64,000 nucleotides of DNA from Phycisphaerales bacterium. GTDB taxonomy: Bacteria; Planctomycetota; Phycisphaerae; Phycisphaerales; UBA1924. The stretch's first letter is position 1. Each line of letters begins with the position of its first letter. Shown piece after piece: positions 41,509 through 49,849 of this stretch. The position numbers were made by a program, and so were the translations under genes. The notes below the pieces were generated by a model. The model was given only the letters and a program-made list of their open reading frames with translations, ran no database searches and was not told where the DNA came from. The DNA lies in contig JAIEUA010000009.1 of the NCBI GenBank assembly GCA_019744815.1, positions 62,001-126,000 of the forward strand. The letters are read 5' to 3'.

Positions 41509-43551
41509 ATGAGAACAGCGCTTTGTCGAATCGCGGCCGTGTGTCTGGGAACGATTGCGATGGCCCAGACGCCGGTGTGGATGAGCAAGACGCCGATCGA
41601 GCGCAACCGCGCTTCGATGGCGTACGACTCGGCCCGCAAGGTCTCGGTCATGTTCGGCGGCTTTACCGATGTCGGCGCCAACGCCATCCGCGAAACCTGG
41701 GAGTGGGACGGCAGCGCCTGGAAGTTCCGAACCGCATCCGGCCCCTCGGGGCGCGAGTGGGCGGCCATGGCCTACGACCCCGTCCGCCGCGTCGTCGTCC
41801 TCTTCGGCGGCAAGAGCGACGAGTTCTCGTGGAACGACACGTGGGAATGGGATGGGCACACCTGGACGGCCAAGGCAATCAGCGGCCCGTCGTACCGCTA
41901 CGCCTCCGCGATGTGCTACGACTCGAACCGCAACAAGATGGTGCTCTTCGGCGGCAGCGACGGCAGCTTCTTCGGCGACACCTGGGAGTACGACGGCGCC
42001 TCCTGGACCAAGGTCGCCACTACCGGACCCGGCGCCCGATACGCCGCCGGAATGTGCTACGACCCGGTGCGCCAGCGTGCCGTGCTCTTCGGCGGGCGCA
42101 ACGGCACCGGCGTCTGGGGCGACACGTGGGAGTGGAACGGCACGTCATGGACCTCGTTCGGCAACGGCGGGCCGCAGGCGCGGTGGGACATGCCGATGAT
42201 CTTCGATCCCGTGCTGAACAAGCCGGTGCTCTTCGGCGGCGACTTCACTTCCGCGGCGGGCGTGGTCGGCCCGCTCGCCGACACCTGGGTTCGAACCGGA
42301 ACGACCTGGTCTCAGGCGTCCACCGGCTCGCCCGCGGCTCGGACCGGTCACTGTGGGGCCTTTGATGTTGCGAGATCGGCGTTCGTGGTCTTCGGCGGAC
42401 GCACCGGCAGCAACTCCAGCGTCCATGACACTTGGACGCGCTTGGGAGGAGCCTGGGTTCCCACATTCGATTCCCGCCCGGTCCCTCGGGGCCGATTCGC
42501 GATGGCCTACGACTCCGGGCGGGGGCGATCCGTCATGTACGGCGGGCTCTATGGCTACGCGGGCGATCCCTATCCGTTGCGCGATACGTGGGAACGATCT
42601 GGCGATATGTGGCTGCCCCGTTCGGCGGGAGTGACCTATCCCCAGGCGAACATGCTCCCGCAGATGGTACACGACCCTGCACGGTCGGTGACGTTGCTCA
42701 TCGGCGGCACCAACACCACGACCTTTGCCAACAGCAAAGAGATGTGGACGTGGAACGGATCGGCCTGGACCAAACTCGTCTCACAGGTTCCGCCGGCGGC
42801 CGGCGACGGCGGCGCTCTCGCGTTCGATAGCGCCCGCGGCGTCGTGGTCCGATTCGGCGGTGGTGTCAACGGCCTCATCAACTCCGACACCTGGGAATGG
42901 AACGGTGCTTCCTGGTCCCAGCGCCTGGTCGCCGGACCACCCGCTCGGCTCGGCGCATTGGCGTACGACGCGGCGCGCGGGGTCTGCGTGCTGTTCGGCG
43001 GAACCAACTCGTTCGGAACAACGTTCACCGACACCTGGGAATGGAACGGCACGGTGTGGACACAGAAGTTCATGACCAGCCCCGGAACATTCGAGACCGC
43101 GTACCTCACCTACGACACGTCCCGCCAGAAAGTCCTGCTCTACGGCGTGCCGCCGCACGACACGCTCTTCCGGCGCACCAGCCAGGTCTGGGAATACGAC
43201 GGCGTGTCGTGGACGCAGCTTTCCGCCGCGGGCCCGCTGGGGCGCGACGGTGCCCAGTTCGTGTACGACGCGGCCCGGCGCTCGGCCATCCTCTTCGGCG
43301 GCCAGCCACGGTCGAGTTCGTACAGCGACGAAACCTGGGAGTTCCGCGTCCCCTGCGAGGCGGACCTGAACGATGATCGCAACGTGGACGACACGGACTT
43401 CGTCTCGTTCGCGACCGCGTACAACGTCCTCGACTGTGCCGCCGCCGCCATGCCGTCGGCGTGCCCGTCGGACCTCAACCACGACAATTTCGTGGACGAC
43501 TCCGATTTTGTGCTGTTCGCGGCCGCGTACGACGCGCTGGGGTGTCCGTAG
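41509..43551 (+). CDS. Secreted kelch-repeat protein with C-terminal dockerin-like pair
   Basis: 680 residues. The ATG follows GGAGGGG by 4 bp, and a signal peptide ends near AMA (about residue 19). About eleven repeats of the kelch type follow, each with 'FGG' and a 'DTWEWDGSxW' strand, enough for one or two beta propellers. The last 65 residues hold two acidic repeats (DLNDDRNVDDTDFVSFATAY and DLNHDNFVDDSDFVLFAAAY), each followed by a Cys: dockerin-like Ca2+-binding units common at the end of Phycisphaerae secreted proteins. It probably acts as a surface binding protein; the ligand is unknown. Confidence 0.85.
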   Translation: MRTALCRIAAVCLGTIAMAQTPVWMSKTPIERNRASMAYDSARKVSVMFGGFTDVGANAIRETWEWDGSAWKFRTASGPSGREWAAMAYDPVRRVVVLFGGKSDEFSWNDTWEWDGHTWTAKAISGPSYRYASAMCYDSNRNKMVLFGGSDGSFFGDTWEYDGASWTKVATTGPGARYAAGMCYDPVRQRAVLFGGRNGTGVWGDTWEWNGTSWTSFGNGGPQARWDMPMIFDPVLNKPVLFGGDFTSAAGVVGPLADTWVRTGTTWSQASTGSPAARTGHCGAFDVARSAFVVFGGRTGSNSSVHDTWTRLGGAWVPTFDSRPVPRGRFAMAYDSGRGRSVMYGGLYGYAGDPYPLRDTWERSGDMWLPRSAGVTYPQANMLPQMVHDPARSVTLLIGGTNTTTFANSKEMWTWNGSAWTKLVSQVPPAAGDGGALAFDSARGVVVRFGGGVNGLINSDTWEWNGASWSQRLVAGPPARLGALAYDAARGVCVLFGGTNSFGTTFTDTWEWNGTVWTQKFMTSPGTFETAYLTYDTSRQKVLLYGVPPHDTLFRRTSQVWEYDGVSWTQLSAAGPLGRDGAQFVYDAARRSAILFGGQPRSSSYSDETWEFRVPCEADLNDDRNVDDTDFVSFATAYNVLDCAAAAMPSACPSDLNHDNFVDDSDFVLFAAAYDALGCP

Positions 43552-43585
43552 CGGCGAGGCCGGCGAGCTCGGATCAACAGCAAAG

Positions 43586-43613
43586 AAAAACCCCCGCACG
43601 AGGCGGGGGTTTT
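43586..43613. terminator. Bidirectional terminator between kelch gene and rplL
   Basis: AAAAA-CCCCCGC-ACGAG-GCGGGGG-TTTT: a 7-bp GC stem with A tract on one side and T tract on the other, so it works for both convergent genes. Confidence 0.85.
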
Positions 43614-43665
43614 CGTTGGCAGTCTTGAGATCAGACCGACACTGAGTGAAACTCAGGCCAAAAAC

Positions 43666-44064
43666 TCAGGCCAGCTCGATCGTCGCACCGGCCTCGGTGA
43701 GGGTCTTCTTGAGCTTCTCGGCCTCGTCCTTCGACAGGCCGGTCTTGACCGCCTTGCCGGGGGCGTCGACGAAAGCCTTCGCCTCGGCCAGGCCCAGGCC
43801 CGTCGCCTCGCGGACGACCTTGATGACCTGGATCTTCTTGGCAGCATCGACGCCCTTGAGGACGACGTCGAAGCTGTCCTTCTCCTCGGCCTTGGGGGCT
43901 GCAGCGCCACCGCCGCCGGCAGCCATCATCACGGCGCCGCCCGCGGCGGCCTCGATGCCGTAGGTGTCCTTCAGGTACTTGCCGAGCTCAACCGCGTCCT
44001 TGAGCGAAAGGCCGGCGAGCTTGTCACCGAGTTCTTTGACCGCGGCGGAGAGAGTGTCAGACAT
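43666..44064 (-). CDS. rplL: Large ribosomal subunit protein bL12 (L7/L12)
   Basis: 132 residues from the ATG at 44064 with a GAAAGG site. N-terminal dimer helix pair ('[35 protein letters not shown]'), Ala/Gly hinge ('[17 protein letters not shown]'), and the conserved C-terminal domain ('[69 protein letters not shown]') that recruits translation factors. In most bacteria it follows rplJ in the rplKAJL-rpoBC cluster. Here there is no rplJ upstream: the preceding gene is the divergent ptsI. Confidence 0.97.
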   Translation of the reverse strand: MSDTLSAAVKELGDKLAGLSLKDAVELGKYLKDTYGIEAAAGGAVMMAAGGGGAAAPKAEEKDSFDVVLKGVDAAKKIQVIKVVREATGLGLAEAKAFVDAPGKAVKTGLSKDEAEKLKKTLTEAGATIELA

Positions 44065-44403
44065 GTTCAAACCTTTCGAAAATCGAGACTTGCGGCGTCG
44101 CCGTAGCCTCGCACAGGCGTCCAAGAGGTCGCGGGTCAATCCCGCTCTTTAACCCGGTGCCAGCTCAAAAGAGCGGCGGTGGGCCAGTCGGACGTGGGGA
44201 GGGATTTATGGCCGCCCAAGCGTGCGGGTCAACCGGCGGGAAGATAGACTGGTGGGATGTCGGATTTGGGATGTGGGATGTCGGATTTTGTTTGGATTCG
44301 ACACGCATGAAACCCGCCCCTGCCCCCTCCCTCTGGGAGGGGGAGTGGCGACTGGTTTTCTGAACGCGTTGGCCGTGCGGCCAGTGGCTCGAAGGAAAGG
44401 CGT
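44065..44403. other. Divergent region between rplL and ptsI
   Basis: 339 bp with no credible gene. From 44255 it holds a GGATGTCGGAT tract like that inside the GT87 gene, and at 44323-44342 a family C hairpin (CCCCTCCCTCTGGGAGGGGG). A minus-strand TTGACC near 44133-44138 could be a -35 for rplL, without a good -10. I see no tRNA: the GCGGGTCAATCCCGC stretch has too short a loop for a T arm. Confidence 0.55.
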
Positions 44404-46347
44404 TTGAAGAGCAAGGGCAATCAACCTCCGGTTCCGCCGCCCGATGGGCCCAAGGGGGTCTTTGCGGGCGCCAAGGGCGCTGGCAAGCTGCCCGGGGCCA
44501 AGGCGCCCTCGAATCTGCGTGGGGGGATCGGGGTCGGCGGCGGGCTCATCCCGCCCGATTGGGAGCCGCCGGAGTACGCGGCTCAGAAGATGCAGATCAT
44601 CAAGGGCATCGGCGTCTCGCCGGGCATCGCCATCGGCAAGGTTGCCATGCTGGGCGACGACCCCCGTCGCATCCTGCGGCGGATGATCCCCGAGAAGGGC
44701 GTCAAGGCCGAGCTCGAGCGGCTCGACGCCGCCATCAAGGGAGCGATCGAGGACCTCAACGCCGTCCATGTCCGGGCCAAGGAAGAGATGGGCGACGAGG
44801 CCGCGAAGATCTTCCTGTTCCATGTCGGGATGCTGAAGGACAAGTCGCTCATCGGCCCGCTGCGGAAGATGGTCGAGACCGAGCGCGTCGGGGCGGAGTA
44901 CGCGGTCGGCCAGGTCTTCGGTCAGCAGGCCGACAAGCTGCGGGCGATGCCCGACTCGGTCTTCGCGACCAAAGTGAACGACATCGACGACCTGGCGAAT
45001 CGGCTTCTGAATCGTCTGCTCGGCCGTGCCGAGAGCCGCATGGCGAAGATGGCATCGGGCAGCATCCTCGCGGCCCGCGACCTCACGCCCAGTCAGGCCG
45101 CCACGTTCGACAAGTCGCGCATCATCGGCTTCGCCACCGACCTGGGCGGCAGAACGAGCCACACAGCGATCGTGGCCCGGGCGCTGGGCATCCCCGCGGT
45201 CGTCGGCTGCAAGAGCCTCACCGCGGCGGCGATGGACGGCGCGTCGATCATCCTCGACGGCGACCGCGGCCTGATCATCCTCAACCCCGACCGCGAGCGC
45301 CACGAGGAATATCAGCAGTACATCAAGCAGCGGGCGACGTTCGAGTTGTCGCTCGGCGAGCTGCGCGACCTGCCCGCGGTGACGCTCGACGGCACCAACA
45401 TCGAGCTCGTGGGCAACATCGAGTTCCCCGACGAGGCCAAGCAGGTCCTCGACATGGGCGGCGTGGGCGTCGGCCTCTACCGAACCGAGTTCCTCTACCT
45501 CACCAGCAAGAACGAGCCCAGCGAAGAAGATCACTACAAGAGCTACGTGCGCTGCCTCGAGCTGATGAAGGGCAAGACGCTGACCATCCGCACGATGGAC
45601 CTGGGCGCGGACAAGTACACCCAGGAGCGGGCCGAGACGCCGGAGCGCAACCCCTTCCTGGGTTGCCGCAGTATCCGATACTGCCTGCGGAACCTGCCCA
45701 TGTTCAAGCGGCAGCTTCGGGCCCTCTTGCGGGCGAGCGCCAAGGGCCCGCTGAAGGTGATGTTCCCGCTCATCACGAGCACGTCGGAATTCCGGCAGGG
45801 AAAGTACCTGATCAACGACATGATGGAGGAACTTGATGAAGAGGGCATCAAGTTTGACCGAAATCTGAAGGTCGGCATGATGGTCGAGGTGCCGTCGGCG
45901 GCGTTGATGGCCGACGCGTTCGCCCGCGAGGCGGATTTCTTCTCGATCGGCACCAACGACCTGGTGCAGTACACGCTGGCGGTCGATCGCACCAACGAAA
46001 CGATCGCAAACCTGTACAACCCGGCCCACCCGGCGGTCATCCTGCTGATCCGCGACGTGGTGCGTTCGGCCCGGCGGCACGACACCCCGGTTTCGTGCTG
46101 CGGCGAGTCCGCGGGCGACCCGGAATACGCCCTCCTGCTCATTGGGCTGGGGCTGCGTACCCTTAGCGTGAGCGCGGGAGCCATCCCCCAGCTCAAGAGG
46201 CTCATCCGCGGGGTGAACCTCAAGCAGTGTGAACAGATCGCTCGACAAGCGCTCTCGTTCGATTCAGAGACACAGGTTTCGAGTTACCTCCGAGACCGTG
46301 CTCGCAAGTTGGTGCCCGAGTTGTTCGACGGACGTTCCGGCGATTGA
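44404..46347 (+). CDS. ptsI: Phosphoenolpyruvate-protein phosphotransferase (PTS enzyme I)
   Basis: 647 residues from a TTG at 44404 with an AAGGAAAGG site; the family core starts near residue 62 ('MQIIKGIGVSPGIAIGKV'), preceded by a Gly/Pro/Lys-rich extension. Active-site His is in GGRTSHTAIVARALG (about residue 253). The PEP-binding barrel follows with 'VGLYRTEFLYL', 'TIRTMDLGADKYTQ', 'NPFLGCRSIRYCL', 'SIGTNDLVQYTLAVDRTN' and 'SCCGESAGDPEYALLLIGLG'. EI moves phosphate from PEP to HPr in the cytoplasm. No HPr or sugar EII gene is present, so a regulatory phosphorelay is as likely as sugar uptake. An alternative ATG is at 44587. Confidence 0.93.
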   Translation: MKSKGNQPPVPPPDGPKGVFAGAKGAGKLPGAKAPSNLRGGIGVGGGLIPPDWEPPEYAAQKMQIIKGIGVSPGIAIGKVAMLGDDPRRILRRMIPEKGVKAELERLDAAIKGAIEDLNAVHVRAKEEMGDEAAKIFLFHVGMLKDKSLIGPLRKMVETERVGAEYAVGQVFGQQADKLRAMPDSVFATKVNDIDDLANRLLNRLLGRAESRMAKMASGSILAARDLTPSQAATFDKSRIIGFATDLGGRTSHTAIVARALGIPAVVGCKSLTAAAMDGASIILDGDRGLIILNPDRERHEEYQQYIKQRATFELSLGELRDLPAVTLDGTNIELVGNIEFPDEAKQVLDMGGVGVGLYRTEFLYLTSKNEPSEEDHYKSYVRCLELMKGKTLTIRTMDLGADKYTQERAETPERNPFLGCRSIRYCLRNLPMFKRQLRALLRASAKGPLKVMFPLITSTSEFRQGKYLINDMMEELDEEGIKFDRNLKVGMMVEVPSAALMADAFAREADFFSIGTNDLVQYTLAVDRTNETIANLYNPAHPAVILLIRDVVRSARRHDTPVSCCGESAGDPEYALLLIGLGLRTLSVSAGAIPQLKRLIRGVNLKQCEQIARQALSFDSETQVSSYLRDRARKLVPELFDGRSGD

Positions 46348-46714
46348 CCACGGTCGTGTGACCAGGGCGAAGAAACACGAGGGCCGGCGACGCGTTGTGC
46401 GTGTGCCGCCCGAGGACAAGCATCCGTCCCCCTTTCCGAGCGGCTTTGCCGCGGGTGAAGGGCGCGGGACGAGTCAGGACGCGTGAGGATTCACGCGTCG
46501 CGGGACCGATCGCGGGCGCCGCCGAGTCTTTTGACCGGGAGCGCGAGCGATACGGGACCCGGAGCGGGCGAGCGTTCGTCCGCGTGCGGGCACACGGCGG
46601 CGCATGAAGCGTCGGGTGTGCAAAGCCTCGGGCCAATCCGGTTGCCTCGTCACGGTGCGCGAAAACTCGCGCCACGTGTTACGGACGCGCTGTGGCGCGT
46701 CGGATCGGTTCGAT
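46348..46714 (+). promoter_or_regulatory. Long upstream region of rne with a perfect hairpin
   Basis: 367 bp precede rne. GACGCGTGA (46478-46486) pairs perfectly with TCACGCGTC (46491-46499) around a GGAT loop. RNase E genes in other bacteria autoregulate through 5' leader hairpins, so this is a candidate element (inference). No promoter is clear and no separate gene is credible, although the frame of rne is open back to 46604. Confidence 0.4.
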
Positions 46715-49708
46715 ATGGCCAAGCAGGCAAAGTCCAAGACCCAGATGCTCATCAACTACGTCCCCGGCGAGGAATGCCGGATCGCGATCGTGGAAGACGG
46801 CAAGCTGGAAGAGTTCACAAGCGAAAAGTTCGCCACCCAGAGCCGCGTGGGCAACATCTACGTCGGCAAAGTCATCAACGTCGAGCCCGCCATCCAGGCG
46901 GCCTTCGTTGACTTCGGCGTCGGCGACAACGGGTTCCTGCACATCAGCGACCTGCACCCGCGCTACTTCCCCGGCGAAGAGGCCGACGCGACCGAGAAGG
47001 TCGGTCACAAGACCCCGCGCCGCGAGCGCCCGCCCATCCAGGCCGCCCTCCGCCGCGGCGACGAGATCATCGTCCAGGTGCTCAAGGAAGGCGTCGGCAC
47101 CAAGGGCCCGACGCTCACCAGCTACCTCTCGATCCCCGGCCGCTTCCTGGTGATGATGCCGCAGATGGACAAGGTCGGCGTCAGCCGCAAGGTCGAGGAC
47201 GAGGACCAGCGCCGCAAGATGCGAGAGATCCTCGATCAGCTCGATCTCCCCGACGGCTTCGGCTTCATCCTCCGCACCGCGGGCATGGACCGCACCAAGC
47301 TCGAGCTCAAGCGCGACCTCGCCTACCTCGTGCGTCTCTACAAGGACATGGAGAGCCGCCGCGCCCGTGGCGACAAGCCGCGTCTGCTCTACGCCGAGAG
47401 CGATCTTCTCGTCCGCGCCCTACGTGATCAGCTCACCACCGACGTCGACGAGATCGTCATCGACAACGAGGAAGCCGTGCAGCGGGCTCGCCGGTTCCTG
47501 AAGATCGTCGCCCCCCGCACCAGCACGCGGCTGCTCCACTACCCCGGCCAGACGCCCATCTACCACTCCTTCGCGATCGAGGAGCAGATCGCCCACATCC
47601 ACGCCCGCGAAGTCCCGCTGCCCAGCGGCGGCCGCCTGGTCATCGATCAGACCGAAGCTCTCGTCGCCATCGACGTGAACAGCGGCAAGAGCCGCGACTC
47701 GCGCGACGCCGAAGAGAACGCGTTCCAGACCAACCTCGAGGCCGTGGACGAGATCTGCCGCCAGCTCCGCCTTCGCGACCAGGGCGGCATCGTGGTCAAC
47801 GACCTCATCGATATGCGGCACCTCTCGCACCGCAAGGAGGTCGAGGCCCGGTTCAAGGAACGCCTCAAGCGCGACCGCGCCCGCACGACGGTCGGCCTCA
47901 TCAGCCAGTTCGGCATCCTCGAGATGACCCGCCAGCGCATGCGGGCCAGCGCCGAATCCGTGCACTTCTCTGACTGCCCCACCTGCCGCGGCCGCGGCCT
48001 CGTGCAGAAGCCCGAGAGCGTCACCGGCGACGCCCTCCGCGAACTCGCGGCGTTGCTCGACGTTGACAAGGTCGGCCGCGTCGAGATCGTGGTCTCGGCC
48101 CGCGTCGCGGGCGAACTGCTCTCCACCAAGCGCCACATGCTCAGCCGCATCGAGCGATCGAGCGGCAAGCGGGTGGACGTGCGGGTCAGCGAGGCTCTCC
48201 CCCTCGACCGCGTGACCTTCTACGCGTACGACGCGATGGGCGCGGACATCGACCTGACCCAGCCGCTCCCGCGCAAGCGCCCGAGCGAACTCATCGTCGT
48301 CGAGGAGCCGGCCGATGACCATGACGACAGCATCAGCAGCGACGCGGTCGCCGAGCGCGACGCGGCAGACCAAGAGGACACCGAACTCTCCGCCCCGCGC
48401 GAAGAAGTGACCGAGATCGGCGATGTCGATCCCGAGCTGCTCTCTGACGAGGAACTCGATCAGCAGATCCGTGCCGATGCGCAAGCCGCCGCGGCCTCAA
48501 CCGCGGAAGCGGGCGAGATCGGCGGACGCCGACGCGGTCGCCGTGGACGCGGACGTGACGGCGGACGCGGCGGCGGGCGTGGAGGTCGTGATGGCGCGCG
48601 TCCGGCTCAGGGCGGACGCGATGGCGCTCGCCCCGTCGAACGAGATGGCAACCGAGATGGCAATCGAGATGGTGGCCGCGACGGCGGTCGAGGCGGTCAG
48701 CGCGGCCCGGGGCGCGGACAAGGCGGCCCAGCCCAAGGTCCGGCCCAGCCCGCGGCACCTCGTGCGGCCGGTCCGGTCGCGGACGTGCGCCGCGTCGAGA
48801 CCCAGCGCGGCGTGATCATCATGGGTGATCACGGCGATGACGATCTTCCGGGCGTGGCCCCTGCTGCCGCGGGCGGCGGTGAACAGAACGGCTCCGGTGA
48901 TCATGGCAACGAGCATCCCAATCAAGGCGTCGAAGCCCACGCCGGGCACGAGGGCGAGTTCATCGAGGGCGGACCCGAAGCCAAACCCAACGGCGATCCG
49001 AACGGACCTCCGGGCGAAGGCGGGCGTCGTCGGCGTCGTCGGCGGCGTGGTCGCGGCCGCGGCGGCGCGCCGGGCATGGACGGCGGGCCGATGGGTCCGG
49101 CCGGACCGGAAGGCGCCAACGACGGCGCCGCGCTGAACGCAGGCGACGGCGGCGGAGCACCGAGTGATGACGCCGCTGGGCCCGAAGGTGATGCCGAAGG
49201 CGGCACGAACGAGCAAGGCCCGGAGGGCGCGCCGGTCGAAGGCGGCCCACAGGGCGAAGGTGGCGAAGGCGGGCGTCGTCGCCGTCGTCGCCGTCGCGGA
49301 CGTGGCCGCGGTCGCGGCGGCGAGGGTGCGCCGGCAGACGGTGCCGCGCCCGTCGCGAATGCCGGAGGCGGAGGTGGGGGCGGTGGGGGTGGTGGCCAGC
49401 GCCCGCCGCAGCAGCAGGGTGGCAATCGCGATGGAGGCCGAGGCGGCAATCGGGACGGTGGTCGTGACGGTGGTCGCGGCGGCCAGCGGTTCAACGATCG
49501 GGGCGAACGGCCTCGGAACGAGCCGCGGGCCTCGCAGAGCGGCAACGGCGGCAACACCGGTGGCGGGAACAGCGGCGGGAACTCCAGCGGCGGGGCTGGC
49601 AACGGTCCAGCGCCCCAGGGCAACAACGCGCCCAAGCCGCGGCTGCTGTTCGCGTCGCGCCGGAAGCTGACGCCCGGCGAACTGAACAAACGGCCCAAGC
49701 CGGAGTAA
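46715..49708 (+). CDS. rne: Ribonuclease E/G with RG-rich disordered tail
   Basis: 997 residues from the ATG at 46715, where homology starts ('MLINYVPGEECRIAIVEDGKLEEF'). S1 domain about 35-125 ('GNIYVGKVINVEPAIQAAFVDFG'), 5'-sensor/RNase H-like part, and DNase I-like catalytic domain with metal-binding Asp in VAIDVNSGK (about 320) and VVNDLIDM (about 363); the Zn-link CPTC is at about 421-424. From about 530 to the end the protein is low complexity: Arg-Gly-Asp repeats (GRDGGRGGGRGGRDGAR), acidic Gly/Glu/Pro stretches, and two blocks of consecutive Arg. RNase E cuts single-stranded AU-rich RNA and often nucleates a degradosome; the RGG-like tail suggests RNA condensates (inference). A REP-type terminator follows. 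Confidence 0.93.
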   Translation: MAKQAKSKTQMLINYVPGEECRIAIVEDGKLEEFTSEKFATQSRVGNIYVGKVINVEPAIQAAFVDFGVGDNGFLHISDLHPRYFPGEEADATEKVGHKTPRRERPPIQAALRRGDEIIVQVLKEGVGTKGPTLTSYLSIPGRFLVMMPQMDKVGVSRKVEDEDQRRKMREILDQLDLPDGFGFILRTAGMDRTKLELKRDLAYLVRLYKDMESRRARGDKPRLLYAESDLLVRALRDQLTTDVDEIVIDNEEAVQRARRFLKIVAPRTSTRLLHYPGQTPIYHSFAIEEQIAHIHAREVPLPSGGRLVIDQTEALVAIDVNSGKSRDSRDAEENAFQTNLEAVDEICRQLRLRDQGGIVVNDLIDMRHLSHRKEVEARFKERLKRDRARTTVGLISQFGILEMTRQRMRASAESVHFSDCPTCRGRGLVQKPESVTGDALRELAALLDVDKVGRVEIVVSARVAGELLSTKRHMLSRIERSSGKRVDVRVSEALPLDRVTFYAYDAMGADIDLTQPLPRKRPSELIVVEEPADDHDDSISSDAVAERDAADQEDTELSAPREEVTEIGDVDPELLSDEELDQQIRADAQAAAASTAEAGEIGGRRRGRRGRGRDGGRGGGRGGRDGARPAQGGRDGARPVERDGNRDGNRDGGRDGGRGGQRGPGRGQGGPAQGPAQPAAPRAAGPVADVRRVETQRGVIIMGDHGDDDLPGVAPAAAGGGEQNGSGDHGNEHPNQGVEAHAGHEGEFIEGGPEAKPNGDPNGPPGEGGRRRRRRRRGRGRGGAPGMDGGPMGPAGPEGANDGAALNAGDGGGAPSDDAAGPEGDAEGGTNEQGPEGAPVEGGPQGEGGEGGRRRRRRRRGRGRGRGGEGAPADGAAPVANAGGGGGGGGGGGQRPPQQQGGNRDGGRGGNRDGGRDGGRGGQRFNDRGERPRNEPRASQSGNGGNTGGGNSGGNSSGGAGNGPAPQGNNAPKPRLLFASRRKLTPGELNKRPKPE

Positions 49709-49720
49709 GAACGCAAGAAC

Positions 49721-49834
49721 CAGTGGGACCGGCCTCCGGCCGGTCTCCTTTTTTCTGTGGCAAACGCGAACGATGTCGAGCCCTTCTCGGAATGTTGCTC
49801 TTGCAAGCCGGCCGGCCGGAGCCCGGTCCCACTG
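49721..49834. repeat. Family A palindrome pair between rne and dxr
   Basis: Unit 1 at 49721-49747 (GTGGGACCGGCC...GGCCGGTCTC) and an inverted unit at 49808-49834 (ending CCCGGTCCCACTG), with a 60-bp spacer. This is the same facing-pair arrangement as in the 166-bp direct repeats. The second unit ends one base before an ATG in frame with dxr. Confidence 0.85.
49727..49754 (+). terminator. Repeat-derived terminator of rne
   Basis: GACCGGCC-TCC-GGCCGGTC is a perfect 8-bp stem followed by TCC and then six Ts. It is a family A repeat unit that has the form of an intrinsic terminator, 18 bp after the rne stop. Confidence 0.8.
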
Positions 49835-49849
49835 ATGGAAGCGCGACGC

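Noticed and set aside
39097..41859. 920-codon minus-strand frame across the NDUFA9-like gene and beyond
   Set aside because: It overlaps well-supported genes on both strands and reads as an antisense shadow; only the short frames at 41205-41383 had independent start signals.
44095..44160. Possible tRNA near GCGGGTCAATCCCGC
   Set aside because: The loop is five nucleotides, not seven, and no acceptor, D or anticodon arms can be drawn.
44208..44360. Small frame with WWDVGFGMWDVGF upstream of ptsI
   Set aside because: It is simply the translation of the GGATGTCGGAT repeat tract and has no credible start.
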